Shown: positions 44,830-53,890, counted from the stretch's first letter. The stretch: 64,000 bases of DNA from Kitasatospora sp. NBC_01246 (GCF_036226505.1 NZ_CP108484.1:8699212-8763211); one strand, 5' to 3'. Program-made: numbers and translations. Notes: generated by a model not told the origin, from the letters alone.

Positions 44830-44861
44830 GAAAGCCGCCACCCCGCGGGGCGACGGCTTTC
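44830..44861. terminator. terminator after the MerR gene
   Basis: gaaagccg (44830-44837) pairs with cggctttc (44854-44861), with an inner ccccgcgggg stem, giving a stacked hairpin 58 bp after the MerR stop. The second arm ends in a short T-run (cttt). Confidence 0.7.
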
Positions 44862-44881
44862 AGTGCTTCTCATGGCACCCC

Positions 44882-44917
44882 GGATTCCTTGGTGGCCTCC
44901 GGACACCTTGATGCCGC
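44882..44917. repeat. iteron-like repeats downstream of rep gene 2
   Basis: ggattccttggtggcc (44882) and ccggacaccttgatgccgcc (44898) match the array at 42.73-42.92 kb almost exactly, in the same spacing and orientation. They overlap the degraded 3' end of the second rep gene. Confidence 0.68.
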
Positions 44918-45860
44918 CGTCCGGACCGGCACCGCTGCGCTCTACAGCTCCCAGGCCCTTCGTGTGGTCGCCGATGGAGTGCCACACCTGGGCGTTGACG
45001 CCGTGCTGCTCCAGGTCGGCCAGGCGGGCCGCGCCGGCCTTCACGCGCATCAGCGTCAGCATCCGGGTGACCATCGGGTGGGCGTCGGCGATGGCCTGCA
45101 GGTCGCGCACGCGGCGGCGGGCTGCCTGCTCGCCGGTGTCGGCCAGGACGAACAGCAGGCGGGGGGAAGGCCGGGTAGCGCTGCTGCCAGGCCGGCAGGA
45201 CGCTCTGCGAGTGCGAGGTGCGGCGCAGGTGGGCCGGGACGGGGTGGTGGTCGTGGAAGCGGGCGTAGGCGATCAGCTTGGAGGCGAGCTTCTCGCTGGC
45301 CATGGTGCCGCGGTCGACCTCGACGAACGCCCGGTGCAGCACCCGGTCCGGCCCCTTCTTCGAGTAGTGCAGCAGGCCGTCGGGGATCACCGTCCCGCCG
45401 GGGCCCTCGCCGAAGCGGTGGTAGACCTCGGGCAGGAAGTCCAGCGGCGCGCACTCGTCCCCCCGCGCGCGGGGGGACGAATGCGACGTGGGTGCGCACG
45501 ACGGCCAGGACGTGGCCCAGCCGCAGCCGTGCCGCGCTCTTGTCCTCGGGCAGCGGCGGGGAGGCCACCCCCTCCAGCTCGGGGAAGGTCGCGGCGATCC
45601 GCACCGCGCGCTCGGTCAGGAACCACGCCTGCAGCTTCCCGGCCTGCGGGAGGACGACGCTGTCCACCAGGCCCTCCTTGTGCAGGCGGCGAAGGCGCCG
45701 GCGCCCATCTGCTCAATGCCGACGTCCGGGGTGTGCAGGACGCGCAGCTGCTCGGCGGTGGCCATCGTTCACCGCCTGCCGCCGCTCCCGCTCCAGCTGC
45801 TCCTGGTCGTCGTCCTCGGGGTGCCGCGCGGGCACGGGCAGGACGGTCACGTCTCTCATG
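44918..45860 (-). pseudogene. second replication-relaxation family gene, multiply frameshifted
   Basis: The start is MRDVTVLPVPARHPEDDDQE near 45860. Successive pieces in different frames are TAEQLRVLHTPDVGIEQMG, SVVLPQAGKLQAWFLTERAV, VASPPLPEDKSAARLRLGHV, VIPDGLLHYSKKGPDRVLHR, AFVEVDRGTMASEKLASKLI, PAWQQRYPAFPP and VTRMLTLMRVKAGAARLADL. In order they cover a whole replication-relaxation protein, with at least three frame changes (near 45770, 45690-45700, 45430-45480 and 45165). It keeps the middle region that the first copy lost. It is related to but distinct from the first copy. Confidence 0.75.
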
Positions 45861-46012
45861 ACGGGTGAACTCGCCAGCGCCGCCAAGCTCACGCACCCGA
45901 GCGAGTTCCGGCCCGGGCGGGGCCAGCGGCCCGGCGGGTTTCGCCCCAGCCAACCAGCCCGCCGCTGGCCGGAGCCGGCAGGCCGCGCGCCGGGCTGGGT
46001 AGTCGGTGTCGG

Positions 46013-46480
46013 TCAGGGGGTGGGGTAGGGCCGGGGGTGGCCGGCGTTCACGCACTGCTGGTTCTGCTGGTCGATCCGGTGGAGTGCGCCGGCGGGGCCC
46101 AGGGCCTCTGACAGCATGACGGCGGTGGACACCGTGATGGCGTGGATCTGCTCGGGGAGGGCGAGGCCTGCGACGGCCGTGCCCAGGCCGCTCTCGCCGG
46201 CGGCGACGCGGTGGACGGCGGTGGTGACCGCGAACTCCACCTCCAGCGGGGCCAGGGCCGCCACCACGTCGAGGCTGGCGACCCGCATCGAGGGCTCTCC
46301 GAGTTCGGTGAACAGCGCGTCGTGGTCGAGGACCAGCCAGGCCAGTACCCATTCCAGCCGGTCGGCGTCCAGGCCCGCGAGGCAGTTCTCGACCGCGGCG
46401 CGGTCCCGCATGAGGTAGGCCCGTGTCAGATCGGCGGCCCGCCAGGTCGCATCCACCAGCTGGTCGTCCACAGTCGTCAT
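46013..46480 (-). CDS. hypothetical protein
   Basis: ATG 46480 opens 155 residues (MTTVDDQLVDATWRAADLTR) with an alpha-helical, acidic pattern (LAWLVLDHDALFTELGEPSM, LPEQIHAITVSTAVMLSEAL). Codon bias is strong. It lies just upstream of the second rep remnant in the same direction, with a 150-bp gap. No family recognised. Confidence 0.6.
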   Translation of the reverse strand: MTTVDDQLVDATWRAADLTRAYLMRDRAAVENCLAGLDADRLEWVLAWLVLDHDALFTELGEPSMRVASLDVVAALAPLEVEFAVTTAVHRVAAGESGLGTAVAGLALPEQIHAITVSTAVMLSEALGPAGALHRIDQQNQQCVNAGHPRPYPTP

Positions 46481-46644
46481 ACCCCCGGTCTATCCGAGGG
46501 GCCGGCGCCGCGGCCACGGGTACCGGCCGATTCACGCCAACGAGCGGGAAGGACGCAGGCGCGGTGCGCTCGGTGAGACCAGGGCGGCGGAGACCGTGGG
46601 CTGTTGCCGTTGCGGCCGGGCGGCCCGTGTTCGGTGACAGACTC

Positions 46645-46744
46645 AGGCCCTCACCGACGAGAGCGAGCGGCTGCGTGCCGCCCTCCGCGAAGCCGACCGG
46701 CGTCTGGCGACCAACCGCACCCGACTCGCCGGAGGCATGGCATG
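46645..46744 (+). pseudogene. C-terminal scrap of a PadR-like regulator
   Basis: The frame QALTDESERLRAALREADRR then LATNRTRLAGGMA-stop resembles the last helix of PadR regulators. It overlaps the next start (ATGA, 46742), so the original gene was probably coupled to it. Everything N-terminal is lost or lies before a stop near 46640. Confidence 0.4.
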
Positions 46745-47389
46745 ATCCCGGACCGAACCACCCCGAACGCCCGACTGCTGCGCCGCGCCCTCGCCCTCTA
46801 CCCCGACTCCTACGGCGCCCACGAGCTGGCCGAACTCACCGACCACGCCGAACGCCACGTGCGCACCGCAGGCCCGCTGGCCGGCCTGCGGGAGGTTGCC
46901 GACGTGGCCGGACACGGAGCCCGGGTCCGCCTCGGCCTGGTCTCCCACCGGCCGATGGGCCGGGCACTGGCCACCGCGGCCCCGCTCGCCGCCGTCCTGG
47001 CCGGCACCTACGCGGCCTGGGACCTCTGGTACACCCTCCAGATGGCCATCGACCACGGTTTCGACCAGTTGGGACCGTCCGGCACCCGGGCGGTCGCCGT
47101 CAGGGCGATGGCCCTCGCCCCGGCGACGCTGATGGCGATCGCGGTGCTGGCCGGACGCTGGACGACGGCGAGGATCCTGGCCCTGGTCACGGTTCTGGCC
47201 ACGCCGTTGCTCGCAGCCCTCCACCGACCGGAAGCAGGCGCTGGTCTCCCGGGTCGTCCAAGCCCAGCGGTACTGATCCCGGTACTGATCCGCCGCCCGG
47301 AGCCGCCCGGTCGCGGCCGACCGGCCGCACCGCACTGCACCGCCGGCCGATGCGGAACGGTGGACGGGGGGATTTTGACATCCTGCTGA
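46742..47389 (+). CDS. hypothetical membrane protein
   Basis: ATG 46742 gives 215 residues: a helical soluble N-terminus (RLLRRALALYPDSYGAHELA, ELTDHAERHVRTAGPLAGLR) and three or four membrane helices (ALATAAPLAAVLAGTYAAWD, LAPATLMAIAVLAGR, ILALVTVLATPLLAALH). Proteins of this type often follow PadR regulators in streptomycetes, consistent with the PadR-like tail just upstream. The last 50 residues are Pro/Arg-rich and may be read-through of a damaged 3' end. Confidence 0.6.
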   Translation: MIPDRTTPNARLLRRALALYPDSYGAHELAELTDHAERHVRTAGPLAGLREVADVAGHGARVRLGLVSHRPMGRALATAAPLAAVLAGTYAAWDLWYTLQMAIDHGFDQLGPSGTRAVAVRAMALAPATLMAIAVLAGRWTTARILALVTVLATPLLAALHRPEAGAGLPGRPSPAVLIPVLIRRPEPPGRGRPAAPHCTAGRCGTVDGGILTSC

Positions 47390-47403
47390 AAGTCATACAG
47401 TCT
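47375..47403 (+). promoter_or_regulatory. probable promoter of the ABC importer operon
   Basis: TTGACA at 47375-47380 is a perfect -35. The best -10 candidates are TACAGT (47396, 15-bp spacer) or CAGTCT (47398, 17-bp spacer). It directly precedes the short uORF at 47411 and the importer operon. Confidence 0.5.
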
Positions 47404-47410
47404 TTTCGGC

Positions 47411-47503
47411 ATGACTGACCGCCACCCGATCGACTGCGCCGCCATTGAGCTGGCGCTGATCGGCGTGGCCGCGCACTGCGTTTCCGACAATTTCTGTCGC
47501 TGA
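47411..47503 (+). CDS. 30-residue leader-like uORF with a Cys-Arg end
   Basis: ATG 47411 to TGA 47503 encodes MTDRHPIDCAAIELALIGVA ending SDNFCR. Short peptides ending in CR-stop are known in actinobacteria as cysteine-sensing leader peptides ahead of transport and sulfur genes. This one has three cysteines and lies 146 nt upstream of the binding-protein gene, right behind a -35 box. It may couple cysteine supply to import. The attenuation mechanism is inferred; no anti-terminator pair was identified. Confidence 0.5.
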   Translation: MTDRHPIDCAAIELALIGVAAHCVSDNFCR

Positions 47504-47649
47504 ATCCGCCTGTCCCGACGCGTTGCGGTGATCGCCGCCTCGGGAGTCGCCCCCTCCTGCGGGCGCTGTGCTGCGCACTCTTCCCCAAAGCCTCACTGTC
47601 GCCCGCCTTCCTCCGTGTACAAATCGGTAGCGAAAGGCCCCCCTTTCCG

Positions 47650-49368
47650 ATGTCTCGAACCACCTTCACCCCTCGCCGCCTCGCCGCGGCGACCGTCACC
47701 GTCGCGCTGGTCGTCGGACTGGCGGCGTGCGGCCCGAAGGCCGACGGCGGTGGTAGCGCCGGCAAGGACGCCGCGCCGCAGCAGGGCGGCACCCTCACCG
47801 TCCTCAACCAGAACCCGCAGGACCAGTTCGACCCCGCACGGCTCTACACCTCCGGCGGCGGCCACGTCCCCTCGCTGGTCTTCCGCACCCTCACCACCCG
47901 CAACCGGGTCGATGGCGCGGCCGGCACCGAGGTGGTCCCGGACCTCGCCACCGACATCGGCACCTCGTCGGAGGGTGCGACGGTGTGGACTTACCACCTC
48001 AAGGACGGCCTCAAGTTCGAGGACGGATCGCCGATCACCACCGCCGACATCAAGTACGGCATCGAAAGGTCATTCGCACCCGAACTCTCTGGCGGCGCAC
48101 CGTACCTGAGGGACTGGCTAGTCGGTGCCGCAGACTACCAGGGCCCGTACAAGGACGGCCGCACGCTGGACGCCATCGAGACGCCGGACGAGAAGACCAT
48201 CGTCTTCCACCTCAACAAGCCCGAGGGCGACTTCCCGTACCTGGCGACCCAGACGCAGTTCGCCCCCGTCCCGAAGGCCAAGGACACCGGGACGAAATAC
48301 CAGGACCACCCGGTCTCCTCCGGCCCCTACCAGGTCGTCAAGAACGAGAACGACGGCGCGCACCTCGTCCTCACGCGCAACCCCAACTGGTCCGCGGCGA
48401 CGGACGACCAGCGCAAGGCGTACCCGGACACCGTCGACGTGCAGTCCGGGCTCGACCCGGCGGTGATCAACCAGCGGCTCTCCGCCGGCACCGGCGCCGA
48501 CGCGGCCGCCGTCACCACCGACACCAACCTCGGCCCCTCCGAACTCGCCCAGGTGAAGGACGACAAGGCCCTCGCCGCCCGCGTCGGCACCGGTCGCTTC
48601 GGCTACGTCAACTACCTGGCGTTCAACCCCAAGGTGAAGCCCTTCGACAACCCGAAGGTCCGGCAGGCCGTCGCCTACGCGATCAACCGCACCTCGGTCG
48701 TCAACGCCGCCGGCGGCTCCTCGCTCGCCGAGGCCGCCACCACCTACCTGCCCAACCAGGAGACCTTCGGGTACACCCCGTACGACCCGTTCCCGGCCGG
48801 TGTCACCGGAAACCCGGAGAAGGCCAAGGAACTGCTGAAGGAGGCCGGCTACCCGGACGGCCTGACCATCACGCTCACCCACTCCAGCGCCACGGGCAAG
48901 GGCGACGGCCCGGACCTGGCCACCGCCGTCCAGGACGGGCTGAAGGCGGCCGGGATCACCGTCCAGCTCGACGCCCTGGACTCCACCAGGTACTCCAAGA
49001 CGATCCACACCGTCGGTACCGAGCCCGGTCTCTTCCTCTCCGGCTGGGGCGCCGACTGGCCGTCCGGCGGTCCGTTCCTGGCGCCGATCTTCGACGGCCG
49101 TCAGATCGTCACCGACGGCTACAACTTCAACTCGGCGCAGCTGGACGACCCGTCAGTGAACGACGAGATCGACCAGATCAACAAGATCACCGACCACGCC
49201 GAGGCCGCCAAGCGCTGGGGCGCCCTGGACAAGCGGATCGCCGACCAGGCGCTCACCGTCCCGCTGTACCACCCCGTCTACAAGCGGCTGTCCGGCAAGG
49301 ACGTCCGCAACATCGTCATCAGCGACTGGACCGGCGTGCTCGACATCTCCCAGGTCGCGGTCAAGTAG
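47650..49368 (+). CDS. ABC transporter substrate-binding lipoprotein (SBP_bac_5, peptide/nickel type)
   Basis: A 572-residue secreted lipoprotein. The signal peptide ends in the lipobox LAAC (VVGLAACGPKADGGG). The mature protein follows family 5: PDLATDIGTSSEGATVWTYH, LKDGLKFEDGSPITTADIKY, VRQAVAYAINRTSVVN, KAKELLKEAGYPDGL and LFLSGWGADWPSGGPFLAPI. It captures the substrate outside the cell and delivers it to the two permeases encoded next. It is the first structural gene of a four-gene operon, preceded by the CR-ending uORF. Peptides are the commonest ligands; nickel or sugars are possible. Confidence 0.93.
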   Translation: MSRTTFTPRRLAAATVTVALVVGLAACGPKADGGGSAGKDAAPQQGGTLTVLNQNPQDQFDPARLYTSGGGHVPSLVFRTLTTRNRVDGAAGTEVVPDLATDIGTSSEGATVWTYHLKDGLKFEDGSPITTADIKYGIERSFAPELSGGAPYLRDWLVGAADYQGPYKDGRTLDAIETPDEKTIVFHLNKPEGDFPYLATQTQFAPVPKAKDTGTKYQDHPVSSGPYQVVKNENDGAHLVLTRNPNWSAATDDQRKAYPDTVDVQSGLDPAVINQRLSAGTGADAAAVTTDTNLGPSELAQVKDDKALAARVGTGRFGYVNYLAFNPKVKPFDNPKVRQAVAYAINRTSVVNAAGGSSLAEAATTYLPNQETFGYTPYDPFPAGVTGNPEKAKELLKEAGYPDGLTITLTHSSATGKGDGPDLATAVQDGLKAAGITVQLDALDSTRYSKTIHTVGTEPGLFLSGWGADWPSGGPFLAPIFDGRQIVTDGYNFNSAQLDDPSVNDEIDQINKITDHAEAAKRWGALDKRIADQALTVPLYHPVYKRLSGKDVRNIVISDWTGVLDISQVAVK

Positions 49369-49411
49369 CGGACGGTATCGAACGGAATCGAACGGATCGG
49401 TTCGGACAACC

Positions 49412-50452
49412 ATGGCACCACACGAACCCAGAGCCGGGGAGGCCCCCGCGGCCTCCCCGGCCACCGGGGGGCGGCAGGTGTGGCGGCGGCTGCTCGCGCG
49501 GCGCGCCGTCCTCGCGGCCGGCCTCGTCATCGTCCTGCTCGTCCTGATCGCGGCGGCGGCACCGCTGCTCGCCGCGATCGAGGGCCAGGACCCCACCAGT
49601 TACCACAACGACCTGCTCGACTCGGCGGCCGGCGGGGTGCCCACCGGCTCCTTCGGCGGCGTCGGCGCCGAGCACTGGCTCGGCGTCGAACCGGGCACCG
49701 GGCGGGACGTCTTCGCCCGGCTGGTCCACGGTGCCCGGATCTCGCTGCTCGTCGCCGTCGGGGCCACCCTCGTCCAGGTCGCGATCGGTGTCCTGCTCGG
49801 GCTCGCTGCGGGCCTCGGCAGCCGGCTGCTCGACCAGCTGATCGGCAACACCACCGAGGTGATGCTCGCGCTGCCCACGCTGGTCTTCGCCATCTCGCTG
49901 ATGGCGATCGTGCCCTCCTCCTTCCCCCGCCCGCTCCTGCTGACCATGGTCATCGGGCTGCTGGGCTGGTCCGGCACCGCACGGATCGTCCGGGCGCAGA
50001 CGCTCAGCCTGCGGCAGCTCGACTACGTGGCCGCGGCCCGGCTGGCCGGTGCCACCCGGTGGCGGATCGCCCGCCGGGAGCTGCTGCCGTCCCTGGCCGC
50101 GCCGGTCATCACCTACGCGGCGGTCCTGCTGCCGTCCAACGTGATCGCCGAGGCCGGGCTGTCCTTCCTCGGGGTGGGAGTCAAGCCGCCGACTTCGTCG
50201 TGGGGCCAGATGCTCTCCGGCGCGACCACCTGGTTCCGCGCGGACCCGATGTACGTGCTGCTCCCGTCCGCGCTGCTGTTCGCCACCGTGCTCGCGTTCA
50301 CCGTGTTCGGCGACGCCGTCCGTACCGAGCTCGACCCCCGGGCGGCCTCCCGGCTGCGGGTCGGGACGGTGCGTGGCAGCGCAGGGCCGGCGGCGGAGGG
50401 GTCCGCTTCGAGCGCCGGCACTTCGAGCGTCGCAGAGGAGGCCACCGCATGA
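49412..50452 (+). CDS. ABC transporter permease, DppC/OppC type
   Basis: A 346-residue inner-membrane permease. The N-terminal helix (AVLAAGLVIVLLVLIAAAAP) is followed by the periplasmic loop with GTGRDVFARLVHGARISLLV, the family's usual DppC signature, and the cytoplasmic EAA loop (DYVAARLAGATRWRIARRE-like, LAGATRWRIARRELLP) that contacts the ATPase. ATG 49412 lies 43 nt after the binding-protein gene. It overlaps the next permease by ATGA. The C-terminal tail is Ser/Ala-rich. Confidence 0.92.
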   Translation: MAPHEPRAGEAPAASPATGGRQVWRRLLARRAVLAAGLVIVLLVLIAAAAPLLAAIEGQDPTSYHNDLLDSAAGGVPTGSFGGVGAEHWLGVEPGTGRDVFARLVHGARISLLVAVGATLVQVAIGVLLGLAAGLGSRLLDQLIGNTTEVMLALPTLVFAISLMAIVPSSFPRPLLLTMVIGLLGWSGTARIVRAQTLSLRQLDYVAAARLAGATRWRIARRELLPSLAAPVITYAAVLLPSNVIAEAGLSFLGVGVKPPTSSWGQMLSGATTWFRADPMYVLLPSALLFATVLAFTVFGDAVRTELDPRAASRLRVGTVRGSAGPAAEGSASSAGTSSVAEEATA

Positions 50453-51438
50453 CCCGCTTCCTGCTCCGCAAGGCCGTCGGCATGGTCGGCGTCCTGTTCG
50501 CCCTCTCGCTGATCGTCTACGCGGTGTTCTACATCGCCCCCGGCGATCCCGCCCAGCTGGCCTGCGGCGAGAAGTGCAGCCCCGCCCAGGTCCTCCAGGT
50601 GCGCGAACGGCTGGGCCTCGACGCGCCCGTCCACCTGCAGTACGCCCACTTCCTCCAGGGCGTCGTGGCCGGCCGCGACTTCAGCGCCGGGACGGGCGTG
50701 CTGCACTGCCCGGCGCCCTGCCTGGGCGTCTCCTACCGCAGCGGCGAGCAGGTCACCGACATGATCACCGCCCGGCTCCCGGTGACGGCCTCGCTGGCGC
50801 TCGGCGCGATGGTGCTCTGGCTGGTCCTCGGGGTCGGCGCCGGCCTGCTCTCCGCGCTGCGCCGGGGCCGGCTCAGCGAGCGCCTGCTGACCGGGCTGAC
50901 GCTGGCCGGCACCTCCGTGCCGGTGTTCGTCATCGGCCTGGTGCTGCTCATCGTCCTGTGCGCCCAACTGCAGTGGCTGCCGTTCCCGAGCTACGTGCCG
51001 CTCACCGAGGACCCGCAGCAGTGGTTCTGGGGCCTGCTGCTGCCCTGGGTCTCGCTCGCGCTCATCGAGTCCGCCAAGTACGCGCGGCTGACCCGCTCCT
51101 CCATGCTGGAGACCCTCGCCGACGACCACATCCGGACCTTCCGGGCGTACGGCGTCAGCGAACGGCGCCTGGTGACCAGGCACGCGCTGCGCGGCGCGCT
51201 CACCCCGGTGATCGCGCTCACCGCCATCGACCTCGGGACGCTGTTCGGGTCTGCCGTGCTGACCGAGTCGCTCTTCGGCCTCCCGGGGCTGGGCAAGCTG
51301 CTGGTCACCTCGGTCGGCCTGATCGACCTGCCGACCGTCGTGGGCCTCACCCTTGTCACCGGCTTCTCCGTGGTCCTCGCCAACGTCATCGCGGACGTGC
51401 TCTACGCGGTGACCGACCGAAGGGTGGTCCTGACGTGA
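50449..51438 (+). CDS. ABC transporter permease, DppB/OppB type
   Basis: A 329-residue permease starting MTRFLLRKAVGMVGVLFALS, with the DppB-type signature APGDPAQLACGEKC, six helices, and the EAA loop FRAYGVSERRLVTRHALRGA (about residues 225-245). It ends at 51438 and overlaps both neighbours by 4 nt. The cysteines in the first periplasmic loop (ACGEKC, CPAPCLG) are an unusual feature and might form disulfides. It pairs with the DppC-type subunit to form the channel. Confidence 0.92.
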   Translation: MTRFLLRKAVGMVGVLFALSLIVYAVFYIAPGDPAQLACGEKCSPAQVLQVRERLGLDAPVHLQYAHFLQGVVAGRDFSAGTGVLHCPAPCLGVSYRSGEQVTDMITARLPVTASLALGAMVLWLVLGVGAGLLSALRRGRLSERLLTGLTLAGTSVPVFVIGLVLLIVLCAQLQWLPFPSYVPLTEDPQQWFWGLLLPWVSLALIESAKYARLTRSSMLETLADDHIRTFRAYGVSERRLVTRHALRGALTPVIALTAIDLGTLFGSAVLTESLFGLPGLGKLLVTSVGLIDLPTVVGLTLVTGFSVVLANVIADVLYAVTDRRVVLT

Positions 51439-53111
51439 GCGCCGCATCCCTGGTCGACGTCCGGGACCTGGTCGTCGACTTCCCGGTCGGAACCGGCCAC
51501 GTCCGCGCCGTCGACGGCGTGGGCTTCACCCTGGAGGCTGGGCAGGCGCTCGGCATCGTCGGCGAGTCCGGCTCCGGCAAGAGCACCGTCGCCTACGGAC
51601 TGCTCGGCCTGCACCGCGGGACCGGCGCCCGGATCGGCGGCTCGGTCCGGGTCGCCGGCGTGGACGCCGTCACCGCCGAGGGCGACGAACTCCGGCGTCT
51701 GCGCGGCGGGTTGGCGGCGATGGTGTTCCAGGACCCGCTCTCCGCCCTCGACCCGTACTACGCGGTGGGGGACCAGATCGCCGAGGTCGTCCGGGTGCAC
51801 CGGGACATCTCCCGCCGGGACGCCAGGGCCCGGGCCGTCGAGGTGCTCGACCGCGTCGGCATCGCCGACGCCGCCCGGCGCTCACGGTCGCGTCCGCACG
51901 AGTTCAGCGGCGGCATGCGCCAGCGGGTGCTGATCGCGATGGCCCTGGCCTGCGAGCCGCGGCTGCTGGTCGCCGACGAGCCGACGACCGCGCTGGACGT
52001 CACCGTCCAGGCCCAGATCCTCGACCTGCTGCACGAGCTGCGCGCCGAGACCGGGGCCGGGCTGGTCCTGGTCACCCACGACCTGGGCGTGGTCGCCGGG
52101 AGCGTCGACCGGGTGCTGGTGATGAAGGACGGCCGGGCGGTGGAGCACGGCCCGGTCGCCGAGGTGCTGGGCGCTCCGCGCGAGCCGTACACCCGGGCGC
52201 TGCTGTCGGCGGTGCCCCGGGTCGACGCCCCGGAGGCTTCGGGCGCCCCTGCCGCGCCTGCCGAGCCGGCCGGGGACGAGGTCCTGCTCGAAGCCGTCGA
52301 GCTGCGTCGCGAGTTCGCCACCCGCGGTGGCCCCGTCCGGCACGGCGCCCCCGTGGCCGCCGTGGACGGCGTCTCGCTCACCGTCCGCGCCGGCGAGACA
52401 CTGGGCATCGTCGGCGAGTCCGGCTCCGGGAAGACCACGCTCGGGCGGATGCTCGTCCGGCTGCTGGAGCCGACCGGCGGCCGGCTCCACTACCGCGGCC
52501 GGGACATCGGCGCGCTCGGGGAGAAGGACCTGCGCCCGCTCCGGCGGGAGCTGCAGATGGTCTTCCAGGACCCGGTGTCCTCGCTCAACCCGCGCCGCAC
52601 AATCGGCGAGTCCGTCGCCGACCCGCTGCGGATCGCCGGCGAGAGCGACGAGCGCCGCATCCGCGCGCGGGTCGGCGACCTCCTCGAACGCGTGGGGCTC
52701 GACGCCGACTGGTACCACCGCTATCCGCACGAGTTCTCCGGCGGGCAGCGGCAGCGGGTCGGCATCGCCCGGGCGCTGGCCCCCCGGCCGCGCCTGATCG
52801 TCTGCGACGAACCGGTCTCCGCGCTGGACGTCACCACGCAGGCCCAGGTGGTCGAGCTGCTGGGCGAGTTGCAGCGCGACCTCGGCCTCGCGCTGGTCTT
52901 CATCGCCCATGACCTCGCCGTGGTCCGCCAGGTCAGCGACCGGGTCGCGGTGATGCGGGCCGGGCGGATCGTGGAACAGGGCGACGCCGACGCCGTGTAC
53001 GACGCCCCCCAGCACGCCTACACCAAGGGCCTGCTGGCCGCCGTGCCGGTGCTGGACCCGGTCGAGGCGACCGCCCGGCGCCACGCCCGCCTCGCCGCCG
53101 CCGGGGTCTGA
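51435..53111 (+). CDS. fused double ABC ATPase (DppD-DppF fusion)
   Basis: GTG 51435 overlaps dppB (GTGA) and gives 558 residues with two full ATPase domains. In the first, Walker A is GESGSGKS, signature FSGGMRQRV, Walker B LLVADEPTTALD and switch His in VLVTHDLG. In the second, GESGSGKT, FSGGQRQRVGIARAL, LIVCDEPVSALD and VFIAHDLA. Each is followed by an oligopeptide-transporter C-terminal segment (PREPYTRALLSAVP, PQHAYTKGLLAAVP). Most systems encode these as two proteins. Fusion fixes 1:1 stoichiometry. A terminator follows at 53153. Confidence 0.94.
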   Translation: MSAASLVDVRDLVVDFPVGTGHVRAVDGVGFTLEAGQALGIVGESGSGKSTVAYGLLGLHRGTGARIGGSVRVAGVDAVTAEGDELRRLRGGLAAMVFQDPLSALDPYYAVGDQIAEVVRVHRDISRRDARARAVEVLDRVGIADAARRSRSRPHEFSGGMRQRVLIAMALACEPRLLVADEPTTALDVTVQAQILDLLHELRAETGAGLVLVTHDLGVVAGSVDRVLVMKDGRAVEHGPVAEVLGAPREPYTRALLSAVPRVDAPEASGAPAAPAEPAGDEVLLEAVELRREFATRGGPVRHGAPVAAVDGVSLTVRAGETLGIVGESGSGKTTLGRMLVRLLEPTGGRLHYRGRDIGALGEKDLRPLRRELQMVFQDPVSSLNPRRTIGESVADPLRIAGESDERRIRARVGDLLERVGLDADWYHRYPHEFSGGQRQRVGIARALAPRPRLIVCDEPVSALDVTTQAQVVELLGELQRDLGLALVFIAHDLAVVRQVSDRVAVMRAGRIVEQGDADAVYDAPQHAYTKGLLAAVPVLDPVEATARRHARLAAAGV

Positions 53112-53152
53112 CCGGCCCGACCGGCCCCCGGCAGCGGCTGGCTCTTGACCCC

Positions 53153-53194
53153 CGGCTCCCGGCTCCCGGTCCTACGGCTGGGAGCCGGGAGCCG
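53153..53194 (+). terminator. 15-bp stem terminator after the ABC operon
   Basis: cggctcccggctccc (53153-53167) pairs perfectly with gggagccgggagccg (53180-53194) across a 12-nt loop, 42 bp after the ATPase stop. It closes the importer operon. Confidence 0.8.
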
Positions 53195-53350
53195 ACCGCA
53201 CGTCAGGGCCCGCCCGGCGCCGCCACGGACGGCCGGCCCGCGGTCGGCCCGTCGAAGCCGGTCACCGCAGGGGCTCCCCGGCCTCCACCACCCGTACGGC
53301 CCGTTGGACGGGCAGGCCGCTGCGCTCGTTCTGCAGGTCCCACAAATCCC

Positions 53351-53573
53351 GGCTTGAATGGCCTCTGACCGGCGCTTCTCGTGAGTCGGGTGGGAATCGT
53401 CCGGTTCGTCCATCGGGAGCATCGAGCCGGTGTTCCCGGTCGGGCCTCCATTCACGATGGAGACCCGACCAGTCCTGACCTGCCGACTTCGTCGGTGTAC
53501 GGGATCCGCGGGAGTGTCGCGGGAATCCCACCGCCGCCCGCTACGCCCACTCCATCCCGTGTTCGGTGAGTTG
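53351..53573. repeat. repeat R1: 3' end of an HA gene plus its terminator flank
   Basis: On the minus strand this copy holds only the last codons of an HA-domain gene (EHGMEWA-stop, 53541-53570) and about 200 bp of 3' flank. A hairpin lies at 53438-53470 (ggtcgggcctcc and its near complement). It matches R2 and R3 over about 220 bp and touches R2. Confidence 0.75.
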
Positions 53574-53574
53574 T

Positions 53575-53890
53575 GAGTTCCTGCTGCTACACCGAGGCTT
53601 GAACAGCTTCTGATCGGCGTATCTCGTGCGTTCGGTGGGAATCGTCGGGTTCGTCCGGTGGGGCGTCGAGCGGTGTTCCTGGTCGGGCCTTCGTCTACGC
53701 GGGAGGCCCGACCGGCCCTGACCTGCCGACGTCGTCGGTGTACGGGAATCACGTGAGTGTCCCGGGAATCCCACCGCCGCCCGCTACGCCCACTCCATCC
53801 CGTGTTCGGCGAGCTGCGCGAGCCGGCCCGCGCTCAGCTTTGCCCGCCGGCTCTTCTGGGTGTTCAACCAGGTGCCCAGCGCGAGGTGCG
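53575..53890. repeat. repeat R2: 3' end of an HA gene plus terminator flank
   Basis: This second copy extends further into the HA coding part (53784-53890 and decayed beyond). It has the flank with its hairpin at 53681-53713 (ggtcgggcct and complement). It is directly oriented with R1 and R3 and forms the left boundary of the lectin-bearing segment. Confidence 0.75.

Noticed and set aside
50373..51434. Long N-terminal extension of the fused ATPase frame
   Set aside because: The frame is open upstream through the permease gene, but the GTG at 51435 overlaps the permease stop by 4 nt and protein homology begins there.
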